64,000 bases of DNA from Winogradskyella thalassocola (GTDB lineage: Bacteria; Bacteroidota; Bacteroidia; Flavobacteriales; Flavobacteriaceae), in NCBI RefSeq assembly GCF_900099995.1, contig NZ_FNCZ01000001.1, forward strand, positions 372,001-436,000, written 5' to 3'. The notes beneath the pieces are model-generated. The model was not told the DNA's origin and did no database searches. It saw nothing but the letters and a program-made list of their open reading frames with translations. Positions 37,754 to 47,113 of this stretch are shown here, piece after piece (positions within the stretch are counted from its first letter, which is position 1; the number at the start of each line of letters is the position of its first letter). Position numbers and translations under genes: made by a program.

Positions 37754-39316
37754 TTAAAATCCTATTAAAGTGTTTACTGATCTTCCTGTTAAAGTTATTT
37801 TACTATTATTGATAGATTTCGACTCTAAATTTTTAGTGTCTGAAGTCACATAAACTTTATCAATATTAAAATCAGAAAAATCTAAATTTCTATTTTCATT
37901 ACTATAATTTATAGCGACTATAGCTATCTTATTTGTTTCAACATCTAAGTAAGCCGAAAGCATAACATCTGTGTATTGTTCCGCTACACTTTTACCACTA
38001 TCGTCCTTTATATCAATACGCAACATGTTTGGTTTAATGAATCTTGAGTAATTACCAAATGCCCATAAAAGCTTAGAGTCATGAAAATCTCCATCAGTAA
38101 TCATAGCGTTTAAGTTGAACAAATCGTTTTCATTTCCTGTATCTAAATAGATAAGTCCGTCTTTAAAATCCGCATTTGTTAAAGCCGTCCACCATTGCCA
38201 AGAACTAGCATTTGCCAATGTTAAATCTGCATGCAGTACACGTGCCACATATAAGGCTGTATCCATACCCAAATCTCTCTTTCTACCCCCACCAATATCA
38301 TCTGTTTTTTCAAGAATACAGAATTCACTTTGCCAATAGTTAAGATTCTTTTGATCTAACTTTTTATTCAATTGTTGTCTAATAGATATTAAACTATCTA
38401 CTGGCCAAGTTGTAAAATAACTATGTCCTGAAATTGTGTTTTTTAAATTTTGAAATGACACATCATTATTAAAAAAATAATCAATCTGATTTCCTCTATT
38501 AGACTTACCATGATCCGAATACAACCATCTTAAATCCGCAGCTTCTGCAATTATAATCTCCGTTGACAAACCGTTTTTCTCAATATCCCTATCGAGTAAT
38601 TCTGTAAGATCAAGAATGTTGTTGTTAGTTGCAGGTGTGCCTTCCTGAGTTTTAGTTTCCCAGTCCCATTGCGGCTCATTAATTGGACTCAAATAATTAA
38701 AATCAATACCCTTAGATTTAAAATGTTTTAAAACCTCAACCATAAATTCTGAATATTCATCAAACTTATCTGCTCTTAAATTTATTTCACCATCCTTATT
38801 GTCTCCATTATAACCTTTCCCATTTTTTGTCCAATGTACTGGTGCTGAAATTGAGAAGGCTAAAAAGTTTTCTACACCATAATCTTTTGCTTTATTCAAA
38901 AACCATTGTTGACCTTTCTGTTTTGTCCAGTCATAATTCCCTTCAGAATCAATAAATGACTCACCTCTCCTCCATTCATTATTAATATCCGAGTTTTCAC
39001 CTTGCTCAGTTGTACCAGCACCAATATAAAACCTCCAAAAAGATAGTCCAATTCCTAAAGGATTTCCGTTATCGTCTAATTCATTACTAAATAATAATTC
39101 TGCTATACGATCTCTCTTTTTATCTGGCCAGTTCAGTCCCACAAATTGACAGCGCCAAGCATCAGAGGCTCCGAAACCTTCAATTTGTTGATACGTTTTT
39201 TGTTCGTTAATCGAAATGCTTAAAGTTTGAGCTTGACTAAAACTTGCAAATGCGAATTGCATCACTATTATTAGCTTCATCATATAGGCTAAAAACTTAA
39301 GAATATTTGAAACCAT
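37754..39316 (-). CDS. GH30-family glycosidase (endo-beta-1,6-galactanase-like)
   Basis: The 520-aa protein has a signal peptide; MMKLI at codon 12 could be the true start. The N-terminal block YQQIEGFGASDAWRCQFVG begins the GH30 fold. LLFS...GIGLSFWRFYIGAG follows, then acid/base Glu214 in PINEPQWDW and nucleophile Glu331 in YWQSEF. The early GFGAS and GIGLSxxR blocks resemble the fungal and bacterial endo-beta-1,6-galactanase group (GH30 subfamily 5). It would act on beta-1,6-galactan stretches. Specificity is inferred from the family and the galactose pathway nearby. Confidence 0.8.
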   Translation of the reverse strand: MVSNILKFLAYMMKLIIVMQFAFASFSQAQTLSISINEQKTYQQIEGFGASDAWRCQFVGLNWPDKKRDRIAELLFSNELDDNGNPLGIGLSFWRFYIGAGTTEQGENSDINNEWRRGESFIDSEGNYDWTKQKGQQWFLNKAKDYGVENFLAFSISAPVHWTKNGKGYNGDNKDGEINLRADKFDEYSEFMVEVLKHFKSKGIDFNYLSPINEPQWDWETKTQEGTPATNNNILDLTELLDRDIEKNGLSTEIIIAEAADLRWLYSDHGKSNRGNQIDYFFNNDVSFQNLKNTISGHSYFTTWPVDSLISIRQQLNKKLDQKNLNYWQSEFCILEKTDDIGGGRKRDLGMDTALYVARVLHADLTLANASSWQWWTALTNADFKDGLIYLDTGNENDLFNLNAMITDGDFHDSKLLWAFGNYSRFIKPNMLRIDIKDDSGKSVAEQYTDVMLSAYLDVETNKIAIVAINYSNENRNLDFSDFNIDKVYVTSDTKNLESKSINNSKITLTGRSVNTLIGF

Positions 39317-39322
39317 ATATTT

Positions 39323-40732
39323 CTAATTTCCTGTTAAGATAATTTTGTATATCTGAAACTTACCTTCCTTGTTTACTTCTATGACCACCTCATTATTACT
39401 GTTTAATGTTGCCTCTGAAGTTTCCGTTAAATAAGGCTCAGCTAAATTAGTTTCGGAATAATCTGCAGGCACAAATCTTGTAACACTTTCTATGGAATCA
39501 ATATCAAACCCTTGAACACTAATACCAACTTTTGCAGAATTTTGATTTCCACCCGTAACAAATAATACCATGGTTTCATCGTCTTGTAAGGCAGCTGCTA
39601 AATGAAATCGATCCGAGGTTGTTTTTAAAGCTTTACCCCTATAAGAATCTGAAAGCTCTCCAAATATTTGACCCACAGGAAAAATTTTTGAGTAGTTCCA
39701 ATTAGTAATACCCAACCCTGGAACTGAACTATTAATAGGTGGCCAATAAGCACCGGCATTAGCACCAGCACGCGCATAGATGTGTATTATATCCGGTATT
39801 ATATTTGCAGCTTCCATATACAGTGCATAATCATTATATAATCGAGACGGCATCCATTCCGATAAATAGATATAATTATTATTAGGATTGAAATTATTAG
39901 CACAATCCGTGATTCTCTGCTCCAAATCAGCCATGTTATGTGTATCACTATCATAACCAACATAAGTATGCAAAGCCACACCATCAATAGCATCATAGGC
40001 TCGAATAAATAAACTTTTCATTGTCGTAAACTCTTCAGGATGCGTGTAATCACCATTAATAAGTAATTTAAAAGTATGGCCTGGGAACTCATCCTCAATA
40101 TACTCTGCTAATTCCATAGCAATATTTACATATTTGGTTAGCTTTTCTTCTCTATCTGAACCACCTGCATATTGCAACCACCATTCATTACCTATTTCCA
40201 CAATACCATCACTAATATTTGAACTTACTATCGCTTCATTAGCAAGAGCTTTTAGAGCTTCTATAGCAACATTCCATTGTTCAGAACCAACAGATCTATC
40301 CATAGCTTTAGTTGTAGGTATTACTATACTATAATTATTGGTATTATTTTTTAGCGTTTCAACTGATGCACCAGGTGTACTTGGGGTATTATCCCAACCA
40401 GGAGTTGAATTACTTTGCCAATCATAAAACTCAGACTCCCAACCTCCAGGATATCGGACAAGTTGGTAATTGATATTGTCTAAAGTATTGGCAAAATTTG
40501 GAAATGTACTATTTGGAATTTGTCTCCAATCATTATTTACTCCAAATATTTCAGAATTGATATTTACTACATCTGTAGCATCTACTGATAATGAAACATC
40601 TGAAGGAACATTAACAATATCATCTAAGTCGTCATATCTGGAATCATTAGGATCTGTAAAATCACTAGAACTACATGAACTAAAAATCACAACTAAACCT
40701 AACACAACTAAGTATTTTCTTTTTAAAAACAT
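39323..40732 (-). CDS. clan GH-A glycosidase lipoprotein, family uncertain
   Basis: The 469-aa protein has a lipoprotein signal (IFSSC, Cys20) and the linker FTDPNDSR. The catalytic part has VRYPGGWESEFYDW (about 92-105), similar to the RxPGG motif of GH51/GH39/GH79-like enzymes. It has VEIGNEW with a probable acid/base Glu183 and YLSEW with a probable nucleophile Glu292. The 109-residue spacing of the two Glu fits clan GH-A. I cannot place it in one family. An arabinofuranosidase or other exo/endo role on a galactan side chain is possible. Confidence 0.65.
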   Translation of the reverse strand: MFLKRKYLVVLGLVVIFSSCSSSDFTDPNDSRYDDLDDIVNVPSDVSLSVDATDVVNINSEIFGVNNDWRQIPNSTFPNFANTLDNINYQLVRYPGGWESEFYDWQSNSTPGWDNTPSTPGASVETLKNNTNNYSIVIPTTKAMDRSVGSEQWNVAIEALKALANEAIVSSNISDGIVEIGNEWWLQYAGGSDREEKLTKYVNIAMELAEYIEDEFPGHTFKLLINGDYTHPEEFTTMKSLFIRAYDAIDGVALHTYVGYDSDTHNMADLEQRITDCANNFNPNNNYIYLSEWMPSRLYNDYALYMEAANIIPDIIHIYARAGANAGAYWPPINSSVPGLGITNWNYSKIFPVGQIFGELSDSYRGKALKTTSDRFHLAAALQDDETMVLFVTGGNQNSAKVGISVQGFDIDSIESVTRFVPADYSETNLAEPYLTETSEATLNSNNEVVIEVNKEGKFQIYKIILTGN

Positions 40733-40819
40733 ATCTCGAAACCTATTTAATTAATTGCTATAACAAGGACAACTTTTGAATCTTTATCATTGTATAGCCA
40801 AATATTATAACTAATTCAA

Positions 40820-42454
40820 TTAGTTTAATTGGGCTGTTAGTGTTACTATAGACTTTGCAGGAATTACCACAGCATCATGAGCTACATTAGACTTTAATAA
40901 ATTACTAGTACTAGAAGTGGTATACATATCAAATGACCCTCCAACTATTTCGAAATCTTCTCCATAATTTTCGAATGAAATTTCTCTATTACTATCTGTA
41001 TTATTAATACAAACCACTACCACTTCATTAGATGTGGTGCCCTTATATCCGGAAATCATAAAGTTCTCTACCGATGTCGTATCATTGTAATCAGGATCAA
41101 TTACTTCAAAACGCACCATTCCAGGTCTTACAAACCTACTAAAGTTACCTAGCGCCCAAAGGTTTTTTACGTCATAGAATGAACCATCAGTATGTGAAGG
41201 ACTATTTGAATTTGGTTGGTACAAAATAAGATTGAACCTAAACGGATGATCCCCATAAGTCGATTGATTTAAAGCCGTCCAAAAACTCCAGCCTGTTGCA
41301 TCTCCAAAAACTAAATCCGTATGAATAATACGCGTAAGCCAAAGTGCATAATCGATTTCTGTTAAACTAGCAACATCTCTACCCTGCTGATAGTCGGCAC
41401 CTAACAAACTATATTCAGTCTGCCAATAATCTAATCCATGACCTGCGTTGGCTAACGCCGTTCTTAATGAAGTGCGCTGATTAAGAGACCCACTTGTTGT
41501 ACCATTACTAAAATAACTATGACCAGCTATGTGATTAGAAAGGTTAGGTAAATCACCTATATAATTTGGGCTGGAAGAATTAAAAAAGTCATTAATTTGG
41601 TTGGTAGTATTACCAGTACCTTCATATAAATATTTTAATTGAGCCGCTTCAGGAATCATTATTTTAGCATTAATATTTTGAGCTGTAAACTCAGCATCCA
41701 TTATACGTGTTACTGCCGCAACCTCTGAATTCGTTGCTCTTGTACCTGACTGAGATGCACTACCAATCTCAGCGTTCCACTCATATTGTGTTTCATTAAA
41801 AGCGCAAACCGTCTCAAAATTATAACCGTTATTTTCATAATTTTTAATTACGTCTGCAATAAACTTAGAATACTCCCCATAAGCCGATTCGTCACAATTA
41901 AATGTACTAACATCACTAGTACTAAATGTATAACCATTCTTTGTCATAAAATATGGAGGTGTAGTTGCCCAAGCTGTAAATTTTGGCACTCCATATTCTC
42001 TTGCTTTTGATAGAAACCATTGCTCTCCTGCTTGTTTTGTGAAATCATAATCCCCATTCGCATTTAAATAACATTCGGTTTCTCTAAACCAAGAAGAAGA
42101 TGCAAACCCACTATTTACCTGATCTGCTGCGCCATCTCCAATTACAGTTCTCCATAATGAAAGGCCTATACCTTCAGGATTACCTTGCCCGTCTGTATCT
42201 GAACTAAACAGCAATTTAGCTATATCATCTTTTGCCGTACTAGACCACTGACCAACCCATTGGTCTTGAAAACCTCCTGATGCTCCAAAATGATCTATAA
42301 CCTGATATGTATTATCTAAATCGAGTACTATACCAACCTCTTCAGAACCAAATCTCGGATCGTTGGGATCTGTGAAATTATCTTTTTCACAACCAACAAC
42401 AAGTCCAAATACTATTAGTACTAAAAAAATTCTTTTATAAATTATATTGTTCAT
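40820..42454 (-). CDS. GH30-family glycosidase lipoprotein (endo-beta-1,6-galactanase-like)
   Basis: The 544-aa protein has a lipoprotein signal (FGLVVGC, Cys22) and the linker FTDPNDPR. YQVIDHFGASGGFQDQWVG and GIGLSLWRTVIGDG match the GH30 core. Acid/base Glu221 lies in FNETQYEW (NET instead of the usual NEP), and nucleophile Glu347 in YWQTEY. It is a paralogue of the GH30 at 37754. It is encoded directly after SusD, so it is a candidate surface endo-enzyme making the fragments that SusC/D import. Confidence 0.82.
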   Translation of the reverse strand: MNNIIYKRIFLVLIVFGLVVGCEKDNFTDPNDPRFGSEEVGIVLDLDNTYQVIDHFGASGGFQDQWVGQWSSTAKDDIAKLLFSSDTDGQGNPEGIGLSLWRTVIGDGAADQVNSGFASSSWFRETECYLNANGDYDFTKQAGEQWFLSKAREYGVPKFTAWATTPPYFMTKNGYTFSTSDVSTFNCDESAYGEYSKFIADVIKNYENNGYNFETVCAFNETQYEWNAEIGSASQSGTRATNSEVAAVTRIMDAEFTAQNINAKIMIPEAAQLKYLYEGTGNTTNQINDFFNSSSPNYIGDLPNLSNHIAGHSYFSNGTTSGSLNQRTSLRTALANAGHGLDYWQTEYSLLGADYQQGRDVASLTEIDYALWLTRIIHTDLVFGDATGWSFWTALNQSTYGDHPFRFNLILYQPNSNSPSHTDGSFYDVKNLWALGNFSRFVRPGMVRFEVIDPDYNDTTSVENFMISGYKGTTSNEVVVVCINNTDSNREISFENYGEDFEIVGGSFDMYTTSSTSNLLKSNVAHDAVVIPAKSIVTLTAQLN

Positions 42455-42473
42455 CTTTTACTTATTAAGTTTA

Positions 42474-44054
42474 TTAGTAACCAGGGTTTTGTACTACGTT
42501 TCCTCTTGAAAGCTGTATTTCTTCTGGAGGAATTGGCCATAATAAATGTATACCAGCATCAAAAAAGATTCCTTTTTCTTGAGGCTCATTTAAATTTGTA
42601 GTCTCAAATGGATCAGTACTAACCTCAGTATTATAATGAACAAATGAACCGTTTGGCCCCATTAACAACGCTATTCTAGGTACACCATTAATTTTCTGTC
42701 TTCTAAGATCAAAAAGTCTATGCTGTTCTAATGCTAATTCTAATCTTCTCTCTTTCCAAATTGCATCTCTTAAAGCTGTACCTGTTAAAGACATATTTGT
42801 AGTTAATTGGACCCTATTACGAACTAACTGTAATGACGCTTTAGCTGTATTCTCGTCACCATTAAAATAAGCAGCTTCTGCATGCATTAACATTACATCC
42901 GCCAATCTTAAATGGATATAAGGTAGCGGTATCTGTCCTCTTTCGTACGGAACCGGACGTTGAGCAACCGGTACATAGTACTTTCTATTTGTTCTACCCG
43001 ATTTATTTTCACTTGGCAAGCCATCAAATTCAGTAACATCAGGATCACCATAAACAGGCTCACCATGTTTAATTATTGTAGAGCGTAGACGTATGTTATC
43101 TCCTTCACTTAAAAATGCATTTTCTAAATCGCTAGTAGGTGAACCCCAACCCCATCCTTGGTCGCCACGGCTCCCGTTGGTTATTGATAGATGACCACCA
43201 ATTTCGTTGTAAAGAGGGTTATTAATATATCCGATTTCAAAAATAGATTCTACACCATGATGATTCTCTACGCTGTAAATATTTGCAAAATCTGGCTCTA
43301 AACTATACTCCCCAGATACCATTACATTATTTGCCATTATTTGAGCTTGATTCCATTTTTCTTGAGTTAAATACACTTTAGCTAATAATGATTGAGCAGC
43401 TCCTTTTGTTGCTCTACCTAAATCTTGTGAAGCATACTCACTTCTAAGCGGTAAACCATCTATAGCACCTAACAAATCTTCTTCAATCAATGCATAAACC
43501 TCTTCAACCGAAGAACGCACTTTATCATTAATCTCAGGTTGCAACAACTCAGTATAGGTTGTAACAATTGGGACACCGCCAAAACTTCGAACTAAATCAA
43601 AATAGAAAAAGGCACGTAAAAATTTTGCTTCACCTAACAACCTTAACTTAAGGTCTTCGTCCATTTCTACATCAGGTATACGCTCAAGAGAAATGTTGGC
43701 TCTCGTAATACCAATATAATGGTTCTCCCAAAAGGAATTAAAATATGTCGAACCCGGAAAAACGTTATAAGCAGCTATACCTGTGATATCTGGCCTTGGC
43801 TGTGCTGTATTACCAGACCAATTGTCGTCGGTAGCCATATCGTTTATTTGACGTGGAAAATTGGCTTGCCACCAGCTCTCTCCATTTACTTTTTTATATA
43901 TTCCATTTACAAAATTTACTGAGTTCTCTTCAGTTGAAAAATAATCATCTAATTGTTGCCTCCCAGTTAAAGGTTGATCTAAGAAATCTTCTTTATTACA
44001 ACTTATATTCAATAAGACTGTAAAGATTAGTACTAATAAAACTAACTTTTTCAT
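42474..44054 (-). CDS. SusD/RagB-like glycan-binding lipoprotein
   Basis: The 526-aa protein has a lipoprotein signal (LLNISC, Cys19) followed by FLDQPLTGRQ. Long TPR-like helices follow, with AKFLRAFFYFDLVRSFGGVPIV at about 145-165. RLADVMLMHAEAAYFNGD and ELALEQHRLFDLRR are hallmarks of SusD C-terminal parts. It would bind the polysaccharide at the surface and cap the SusC channel, whose gene lies 6 bp upstream. Confidence 0.93.
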   Translation of the reverse strand: MKKLVLLVLIFTVLLNISCNKEDFLDQPLTGRQQLDDYFSTEENSVNFVNGIYKKVNGESWWQANFPRQINDMATDDNWSGNTAQPRPDITGIAAYNVFPGSTYFNSFWENHYIGITRANISLERIPDVEMDEDLKLRLLGEAKFLRAFFYFDLVRSFGGVPIVTTYTELLQPEINDKVRSSVEEVYALIEEDLLGAIDGLPLRSEYASQDLGRATKGAAQSLLAKVYLTQEKWNQAQIMANNVMVSGEYSLEPDFANIYSVENHHGVESIFEIGYINNPLYNEIGGHLSITNGSRGDQGWGWGSPTSDLENAFLSEGDNIRLRSTIIKHGEPVYGDPDVTEFDGLPSENKSGRTNRKYYVPVAQRPVPYERGQIPLPYIHLRLADVMLMHAEAAYFNGDENTAKASLQLVRNRVQLTTNMSLTGTALRDAIWKERRLELALEQHRLFDLRRQKINGVPRIALLMGPNGSFVHYNTEVSTDPFETTNLNEPQEKGIFFDAGIHLLWPIPPEEIQLSRGNVVQNPGY

Positions 44055-44060
44055 AATTTT

Positions 44061-47000
44061 TTATAATGTTAAATTAAGACCTAATAAATAGGTTTTTGTT
44101 ATTGGGTTTCTCGCATAGTCTATACCGAAGTCGTTAATAACATTCCCTCCTGCTGCAACCTCAGGATCAAACCCAGAATAATTAGTAATTGTAATAAGGT
44201 TTTGGCCTGATACATATAATCTACATTTCTGGAATCCTTTTAATTTAAAGTTATAACCTAATTGAATGTTTCGCAATCTCAGATAAGATCCATCTTCAAT
44301 AAATAAATCTGAAGGACGTTGATAATTACCATTACGATCTTGCTGTGTTAACCTCGGGTATTTTGCACTAGTATTTGTTGGTGACCACACATTATCTAAT
44401 GCACCAGCGATAACATTTACATCTTGGACGCCAGAGTATAAAAAGGTTGTTGGATAATTAAAAACGTCATTACCATAAGTCCCATACCACTGCATGGATA
44501 AATCAAAATTCTTATAGCCCATATTTACCGTTAGACCTCCATAAAAATCAGCAAAGGGATTACCAATCACCTGTAAATCATCATCATTTAATAGTCCATC
44601 GTCATTTGCATCCACAAACCGAACATCTCCTGGCCTTGCATTAGGTTGCAACAAAGCACCATTCTCTGAGGAATGCGAATTTATTTCTGTTTGATTTTGA
44701 AATATGCCATCATATTTAAAACCATAAAATAAACCAACTGTCTCACCTTCTTCAGTGATTTTTATAAATCTGTTACCTAAATCTGATCTATTCTGACCAA
44801 ATATTTGCTCATTACCAGGAGCGAGCGCTTTTGCTTTACTTTCATTTGTTGATACATTTAGGTCTAAGCCCAAAGTAAAATCACCCATAGTTTTGTTATA
44901 ACCTATCTGAAAGTCGATTCCTTTAGACTCGAAACTACCAACATTCTGAGCAACTAAACCAGGTATACCCGTATAATTCGGTAATTCTACATTAAATAAT
45001 AAATCTTTTGAAGTTCTTTTATAAACCTCGACTGAAAAGTCTAATGCATTATCAAACAAACTCATTTCCAGACCTAAATTTTGATCTTTTACAGTTTCCC
45101 ATTTTAGTCTTGTATTACCGAATTGGGACAAATAGCTTCCCACAACTCTATCATCACCAAAAACATAACTATCAGACCCTACAGAAAAGAATTGCCCATT
45201 TCTACTAATATTTTGATTACCAACTTCTCCTACACCTACCTTTAATCTTAAGTTATTAATGACTTCGCTATTAAAGAATTCTTCCGAATCTACATCCCAA
45301 GCAAAGGATGTACTAGAAAACACACCTGTTCTATTATCCTTTGGAAATCTTGAAGATTGATCAACTCTTGTTGATGCTGTTATAAAATATTTATTATCAA
45401 AACTATATATAGCTCTAAAAATACCTGACAAAATATTATCTGTAGACTCGTTATTATTTACGGTCAACCCTTCTCCTGTTGCTGCATCAATATACCACAA
45501 GTTTGGGTTCTCACTGTCCGGCACACCCTCTCTAGATCCATTAAGGTAATTATAGTTTTGAGAATCGTATAACAGGCCGACTAATACATTTAAATAATGT
45601 TTCTCATTAATTGTCTTAGTAAAATTAAGCGTATTATTAAGTACGTAATCTAAACTTTGATTGGTATTTCTATAAACGGTATTAATTTCGTTCTGTTGGT
45701 TTGGATTTGTATAATACTCTGGCTGAAAAGCATCAGTTCCTGATTGTGAAATGTTAAGACCGAACTGTGATGAAAACGTAAGTTCTGGTGTAATATCATA
45801 ATCTAATTGTGTATTAGAGAAAAATCCAAAAAACATAGTTTCATTGAAACTTCTAGCAACTGTACCAACAGGGTTTGGAACACTATTATTACTTGCCGCA
45901 TATATACTATAACTATTGCGCCCTATGCGCTCACTTTGCGGAATATAAACATCCGTCAAAGGATCTATTCTTAGAAGATTGTATAGAATTCCAGGTGTAT
46001 TTTCGTAACGTTCCATTCTTGGACTTAAATCTTGCTTTAAAGTAATTTTATCCGAAATTTTAAAATCAACATTAAATCGTCCGGTGACTTTTTGATACCA
46101 ACCTTTCGTGTAGTTAGATTGTTGATCAAAGAAACTCAAGCTACCCGCATAGTTAATTTTTTCTGATCCACCTGAAGCTCTAAGATTAACATTAGTTATA
46201 GGAGCATAATTTTCTATTACCTCATTCCACCAATCTGTATCCGTCGTAATATCGTTTGGGTCATATAGAGGCTGGTTACCATCGTTAGTTCGTCGAAGAT
46301 TAACAACTCTCATATATTCATCTGCACCCGCCATATTAATTTTCTCTAATTGCTGAGTTCCATGAGATATATCTAAATTGATTACTGCCTTACCTTCTTT
46401 ACCTCTCTTTGTTGTAATTAAAACCACACCATTTGAAGCCCTAGAGCCATAAATGGCACTTGCAGAAGCATCTTTTAAAATTTGAAAATTCTCAATATCT
46501 CCAGGATTTATAAAGTTTAATGAAGACCCGCTTGGTAACATAACACCATCCACCACTATAAGTGGCTGACTACCATTATTACTTGTAATACCCCTAATTA
46601 ATATTTGTGGAGACGCACCAGGATTACCACCTGAAGACAATACTTGTACCCCTGCTGCTTTACCTTGAAGAGCTTCCGCTGGATTACTAGCCACCATTTT
46701 AGCAATCTCTTCTCCCTTTACGGAAGAAATAGAAGATGTAATCTTATCTCGCTTTACAGAACCATAACCGATTAACACTACTTCCTCTAATTGCGAATCG
46801 TCTGTTATTAAAACAATAGAAATAGTATTCTTTCCATCAACTACCAATTCCTGTGTTTTAAACCCCACATAACTAAATACTAATGTGGCATTATCATTAA
46901 CTTTAATGCTATAATTTCCGTCAAAATCAGAAACAGCTCCGTTTGTAGTTTTCTTTTCTAATATATTAACACCCGGTATAGGCTGCCCTGTTTCATCTGT

Positions 47001-47084
47001 AATAGTTCCTGTTACTAAATTTTGAGCTACTAACGTAAAGCTAGCCAGCAAAAAACTAGTGATAAATAAAATCTTGTATTTCAT
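44061..47084 (-). CDS. SusC/RagA TonB-dependent outer-membrane transporter
   Basis: The 1007-aa protein has a signal peptide (ends LVAQ), a carboxypeptidase-regulatory-like domain (GTITDETGQPIPGVNIL..., about 25-100) and a plug domain with the SusC family signature ending GSRASNGVVLITTKRG. The 22-strand barrel has the usual C-terminal region. Unlike the other SusC in the window it lacks an STN domain, so it is not sigma/anti-sigma controlled. The adjacent AraC gene is the likely regulator. Confidence 0.93.
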   Translation of the reverse strand: MKYKILFITSFLLASFTLVAQNLVTGTITDETGQPIPGVNILEKKTTNGAVSDFDGNYSIKVNDNATLVFSYVGFKTQELVVDGKNTISIVLITDDSQLEEVVLIGYGSVKRDKITSSISSVKGEEIAKMVASNPAEALQGKAAGVQVLSSGGNPGASPQILIRGITSNNGSQPLIVVDGVMLPSGSSLNFINPGDIENFQILKDASASAIYGSRASNGVVLITTKRGKEGKAVINLDISHGTQQLEKINMAGADEYMRVVNLRRTNDGNQPLYDPNDITTDTDWWNEVIENYAPITNVNLRASGGSEKINYAGSLSFFDQQSNYTKGWYQKVTGRFNVDFKISDKITLKQDLSPRMERYENTPGILYNLLRIDPLTDVYIPQSERIGRNSYSIYAASNNSVPNPVGTVARSFNETMFFGFFSNTQLDYDITPELTFSSQFGLNISQSGTDAFQPEYYTNPNQQNEINTVYRNTNQSLDYVLNNTLNFTKTINEKHYLNVLVGLLYDSQNYNYLNGSREGVPDSENPNLWYIDAATGEGLTVNNNESTDNILSGIFRAIYSFDNKYFITASTRVDQSSRFPKDNRTGVFSSTSFAWDVDSEEFFNSEVINNLRLKVGVGEVGNQNISRNGQFFSVGSDSYVFGDDRVVGSYLSQFGNTRLKWETVKDQNLGLEMSLFDNALDFSVEVYKRTSKDLLFNVELPNYTGIPGLVAQNVGSFESKGIDFQIGYNKTMGDFTLGLDLNVSTNESKAKALAPGNEQIFGQNRSDLGNRFIKITEEGETVGLFYGFKYDGIFQNQTEINSHSSENGALLQPNARPGDVRFVDANDDGLLNDDDLQVIGNPFADFYGGLTVNMGYKNFDLSMQWYGTYGNDVFNYPTTFLYSGVQDVNVIAGALDNVWSPTNTSAKYPRLTQQDRNGNYQRPSDLFIEDGSYLRLRNIQLGYNFKLKGFQKCRLYVSGQNLITITNYSGFDPEVAAGGNVINDFGIDYARNPITKTYLLGLNLTL

Positions 47085-47113
47085 GTAAGAATTGATTTAG
47101 TTTGGTGTATAAT

